DNA from: Flavobacteriales bacterium
GTDB taxonomy: Bacteria > Bacteroidota > Bacteroidia > Flavobacteriales > JADGDT01
Assembly: GCA_023145275.1 (NCBI GenBank)
Contig: JAGLEB010000073.1
Coordinates: 1 to 7,859 of the forward strand
Reading direction: 5' to 3'
DNA length: 7,859 nt
Part shown: positions 6,477-7,859 of the stretch, piece after piece
Position numbering within the stretch: position 1 is the first letter of the stretch
Layout: each line of letters starts with the position of its first letter
The notes under the pieces: model-generated
Told to the model about the DNA's origin: nothing
The model's input: the letters and a program-made list of their open reading frames with translations, nothing else
Database searches by the model: none
Made by a program: the position numbers and the translations under genes

Positions 6477-7464
6477 AGAAATCAAATTTATCTAAATTGT
6501 CATCACCAAAGACTTTTACACTGTTGTGTGTTTTGAGAAGTTCTGTTTTATTTTTTGCTTTATACCCAACGGCAAAATTAACCTGACTAGGGTTTACAAA
6601 TATCCTTAAATCATTTTCGTCAGTCATAAGATTTGATAATTTATCCTTCCAAACCTCTGTCATTACCATTTCTTTGAACGATGGATGATAAGGTCCAGCA
6701 AGTAGACTCTTGTCGTCTTCAAACTCTTCAGAGGGATGCAATCCTGTTCTCAGAACCGTTACCTTAGCGTCTTCGAAAAGCATAATTATATCTTTAGTCC
6801 AATCAATAGCATCTTCAAGGCATATTGCTTTGTAAGTACCTTCTTTGTACTGTTTACCCAAAGCTGTACCGTCAATAACTAGAGTAGGGTAGATGCGAGT
6901 AGTTTTTGCTCCGAGCTCAATTATTTTTTTAGCCGTATAAATTGATTTTTCTTTAGTGTCAAAAGGTAAGCCTAACATCATTTGTAGTCCAAGTTCAAAT
7001 CCGTTTTCATTGATGAGTTTAGCTGCAATTTTTACATCTTCAGTCGAGTGACCACGACCAGCCATTTTCAGTACAAACTTGTCTAGCGACTGTGCTCCAA
7101 GTTCAATGGAAGTAACTCCATATTTCTTTAGTAAGTCTAAGATATCTTGATTTATATAATCTGGGCGAGTAGAAAGTCTTATTCCTTTAATTTCTCCCGA
7201 CTCAATATAAGGTAATACTTCTTTTAAATATTCTTCTTGAAGATTAACAGGTATTCCAGTAAAGCTACCACCAAAAAAAGCAAGTTCAACATGACTGATT
7301 TCTGTATCTATAGTTGAAAGCCATGTATCAATAATACCTGAGATTTCTTCAGGTTTTGGAGCTTCATCTGTACCACTAATCTTCTCCTGATTGCAAAATA
7401 CACATTGATGTGGACATGCTAATTCAGGAATAAATATTGGAATATTGTAATGCCTTACTTTCAT
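6457..7464 (-). CDS. Elp3-like radical SAM protein
   Basis: A 335-residue radical SAM enzyme. The 4Fe-4S-binding motif is CPHQCVFC, a CX3CX2C with Cys17, Cys21 and Cys24, followed by the glycine-rich FFGGSFTGIP (63-72). Further blocks are STRPDYI (98-104), ELGAQSLD (121-128), GRGH (136-139), MMLGLPFDT (162-170) and RIYPTLVIDGTAL (190-202). These match the radical SAM half of Elp3 and of a group of shorter bacterial relatives without the acetyltransferase domain, which is also absent here. Elp3 itself modifies wobble uridines in tRNA, but the function of the short bacterial group is not established, so a tRNA role is inference only. The start is the ATG at 7462-7464, with a TACTTTTG -7 box 27 nt upstream. 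It is the first gene of a two-gene operon with the DUF6873-like gene. Confidence 0.85.
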   Translation of the reverse strand: MKVRHYNIPIFIPELACPHQCVFCNQEKISGTDEAPKPEEISGIIDTWLSTIDTEISHVELAFFGGSFTGIPVNLQEEYLKEVLPYIESGEIKGIRLSTRPDYINQDILDLLKKYGVTSIELGAQSLDKFVLKMAGRGHSTEDVKIAAKLINENGFELGLQMMLGLPFDTKEKSIYTAKKIIELGAKTTRIYPTLVIDGTALGKQYKEGTYKAICLEDAIDWTKDIIMLFEDAKVTVLRTGLHPSEEFEDDKSLLAGPYHPSFKEMVMTEVWKDKLSNLMTDENDLRIFVNPSQVNFAVGYKAKNKTELLKTHNSVKVFGDDNLDKFDFYVGDNR

Positions 7465-7490
7465 TAAAATAAATTATGTTTTTCGAAAGG

Positions 7491-7526
7491 CAAAAGTATT
7501 GAATTTATTATTAATGTTAATACAAA
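7491..7526 (-). promoter_or_regulatory. putative promoter of the radical SAM operon
   Basis: On the - strand TACTTTTG (7491-7498) matches the TAnnTTTG -7 box. A TTTG at 7523-7526 may be the -33 element, but the 24-nt spacing is slightly longer than usual. The leader would be about 20 nt. The promoter lies in the 72-bp gap between the gene and the 124-bp repeat array, whose - strand terminators would shield it from upstream transcription. Confidence 0.5.
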
Positions 7527-7550
7527 AAAAAACGCTCAAGTTAAGTCCAT

Positions 7551-7585
7551 AAAAAAAGCATCAGCCTAAAATAGATTGATGCTTT
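7551..7585 (-). terminator. terminator-like hairpin, array unit 1
   Basis: On the - strand AAAGCATCA and TGATGCTTT form nine pairs at the ends of a 31-nt inverted repeat (7555-7585), continued inward by one wobble and two pairs around one mismatch, and followed by seven T (7551-7557). It follows the tRNA-like tail by 7 nt, as a normal tRNA terminator would. Confidence 0.7.
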
Positions 7586-7592
7586 GAAATTG

Positions 7593-7617
7593 TGACCGGG
7601 CTGGGGCTCGAACTCAT
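7593..7617 (-). pseudogene. tRNA 3'-end fragment, array unit 1
   Basis: On the - strand this reads as a T-arm with loop TTCGAGC, the acceptor 3' strand CCCGGTC and discriminator A. The T-stem has two mismatches in this unit (positions 49 and 52 of the tRNA numbering), and no D-arm, anticodon arm or GACCGGG 5' acceptor strand is present upstream, so it cannot be a working tRNA. Confidence 0.7.
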
Positions 7618-7634
7618 CCCGATAGCTATCGGGA
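7617..7634. repeat. 18-bp perfect palindrome, array unit 1
   Basis: TCCCGATAGCTATCGGGA is its own reverse complement. It abuts the T-arm of the tRNA-like fragment. It could form a cruciform or short hairpin, or be the site of a dimeric protein; a function is not shown by the sequence. Confidence 0.9.
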
Positions 7635-7674
7635 CTCTCCTTAATAGATAACACCATTAACAAGTTAAGACCAT

Positions 7675-7709
7675 AAAAAAAGCATCAACCTAAAATAGGT
7701 TGATGCTTT
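7675..7709 (-). terminator. terminator-like hairpin, array unit 2
   Basis: The same hairpin as in unit 1, but here the stem is a perfect 13 bp (7679-7709) because two bases differ, with a 5-nt loop and seven T downstream on the - strand. Confidence 0.75.
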
Positions 7710-7716
7710 AAAATTG

Positions 7717-7741
7717 TGACCGGGCTGGGGCTCGAACCCAT
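7717..7741 (-). pseudogene. tRNA 3'-end fragment, array unit 2
   Basis: As in unit 1 but closer to a genuine tRNA: four of five T-stem pairs form, and only the 49-65 pair is A-G. The acceptor 3' strand is CCCGGTC, then A and CAA; no CCA is encoded. The parent would be a tRNA starting GACCGGG, possibly tRNA-Lys from memory of Bacteroidota sequences, which is a weak inference. Confidence 0.7.
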
Positions 7742-7757
7742 CCCGATAGCTATCGGG
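7742..7757. repeat. 16-bp perfect palindrome, array unit 2
   Basis: CCCGATAGCTATCGGG, the same palindrome as in unit 1. The outermost pair of the 18-bp form is lost here (G instead of A at 7758) while the inner 16 bp are kept. Confidence 0.9.
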
Positions 7758-7798
7758 GCTCTCCTTAATAGATGACACCATTAACAAGTTAAGTCCAT

Positions 7799-7833
7799 AA
7801 AAAAAGCATCAGCCTAAAATAGATTGATGCTTT
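7799..7833 (-). terminator. terminator-like hairpin, array unit 3
   Basis: Identical to unit 1, including the wobble and mismatch in the upper stem and the seven-base T-tract on the - strand. Confidence 0.7.
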
Positions 7834-7840
7834 GAAATTG

Positions 7841-7859
7841 TGACCGGGCTGGGGCTCGA
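7841..7859 (-). pseudogene. tRNA 3'-end fragment, array unit 3 (cut by window edge)
   Basis: The acceptor 3' strand, the 3' half of the T-stem and most of the T-loop are present and identical to units 1 and 2 before the window ends. Whether this copy belongs to another truncated unit or to the intact parent tRNA gene cannot be told. Confidence 0.55.

Larger units (their letters stand above)
7537..7859. repeat. 124-bp tandem repeat array (2 full units, 1 partial)
   Basis: Units start at 7537, 7661 and 7785, exactly 124 bp apart; the third is cut by the window end after 75 bp. Units 1 and 2 differ at seven positions, and the visible part of unit 3 is identical to unit 1. On the - strand each unit reads: palindrome, tRNA T-arm and acceptor-stem 3' strand, terminator-like hairpin with T-tract, then a 34-nt AT-rich linker. 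The left edge is sharp at 7537, because the preceding bases do not resemble the unit ends. No transposase or integrase is next to it in the window. Confidence 0.95.

Noticed and set aside
7593..7741. Complete tRNA genes in the array
   Set aside because: Only the T-arm and 3' acceptor strand are present. No matching GACCGGG 5' strand, D-arm or anticodon arm is found upstream on the - strand.
7541..7781. A 38-codon open frame on the - strand in each complete array unit (7541-7657 and 7665-7781)
   Set aside because: It runs through the palindrome, tRNA tail and terminator hairpin, whose structure explains the sequence. Four of seven differences between units change the amino acid, and no ribosome binding site precedes the ATG. 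I treat it as accidental.
7537..7859. Integron attC-like array, prompted by GTTAAGT (a GTTRRRY match) once per unit
   Set aside because: The paired RYYYAAC site with the right spacing is missing, unit 2 has GTTAAGA, which breaks the consensus, and no cassette gene lies between the sites.
7537..7859. CRISPR array
   Set aside because: The whole 124-bp unit is repeated with no unique spacers, and the repeats are far longer than CRISPR repeats.

Overview
The window looks like a chromosomal segment from an AT-rich member of the Bacteroidota. Several genes are preceded by an element matching the TAnnTTTG -7 box of that phylum rather than a sigma-70 -10 box, and clear Shine-Dalgarno sequences are missing. 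The gene set fits a Gram-negative anaerobe or marine bacterium: a Kdo-pathway enzyme (KdsA), an E. coli-type PurB and a large multi-repeat DUF349 protein. Genus cannot be told from the sequence alone.

Layout. Bases 1-323 hold no gene, only a probable purB promoter near the end. purB (324-1670, +) makes the fumarate-releasing lyase of purine synthesis. It is followed by a DUF349-repeat protein (1764-3728, +), which has its own putative promoter. The + strand block and the - strand block meet at a strong bidirectional terminator (3736-3769). On the - strand come kdsA (3791-4606) and, 10 nt upstream of it, a small two-helix membrane protein (4617-4853); these probably form one operon. Next is slyD (4976-5608), an FKBP-type prolyl isomerase with a Cys/His-rich metal-binding tail, its own terminator (4895-4932) and a heptamer tandem repeat directly after its stop codon. 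A 172-bp gap without a gene follows. Then comes an overlapping pair read on the - strand: an Elp3-like radical SAM protein (6457-7464) and a downstream protein resembling the DUF6873/GME-fold family (5781-6476).

The right end (7537-7859) is a 124-bp tandem array of two full copies and one partial copy, cut by the window edge. On the - strand every unit carries a tRNA 3'-end mimic (T-arm plus the 3' strand of the acceptor stem), then a rho-independent terminator-like hairpin. The two complete units also carry a perfect 16-bp palindrome where the rest of a tRNA would be. This array is the most unusual structure in the window. It looks like repeated duplication of a tRNA-gene tail, perhaps attachment-site remnants or a non-coding repeat family.

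Apart from the array and the radical SAM/DUF6873 pair, the content is conserved housekeeping: purine synthesis, Kdo synthesis and protein folding/metal handling. I see no CRISPR array, transposase, integrase, rRNA or complete tRNA gene.
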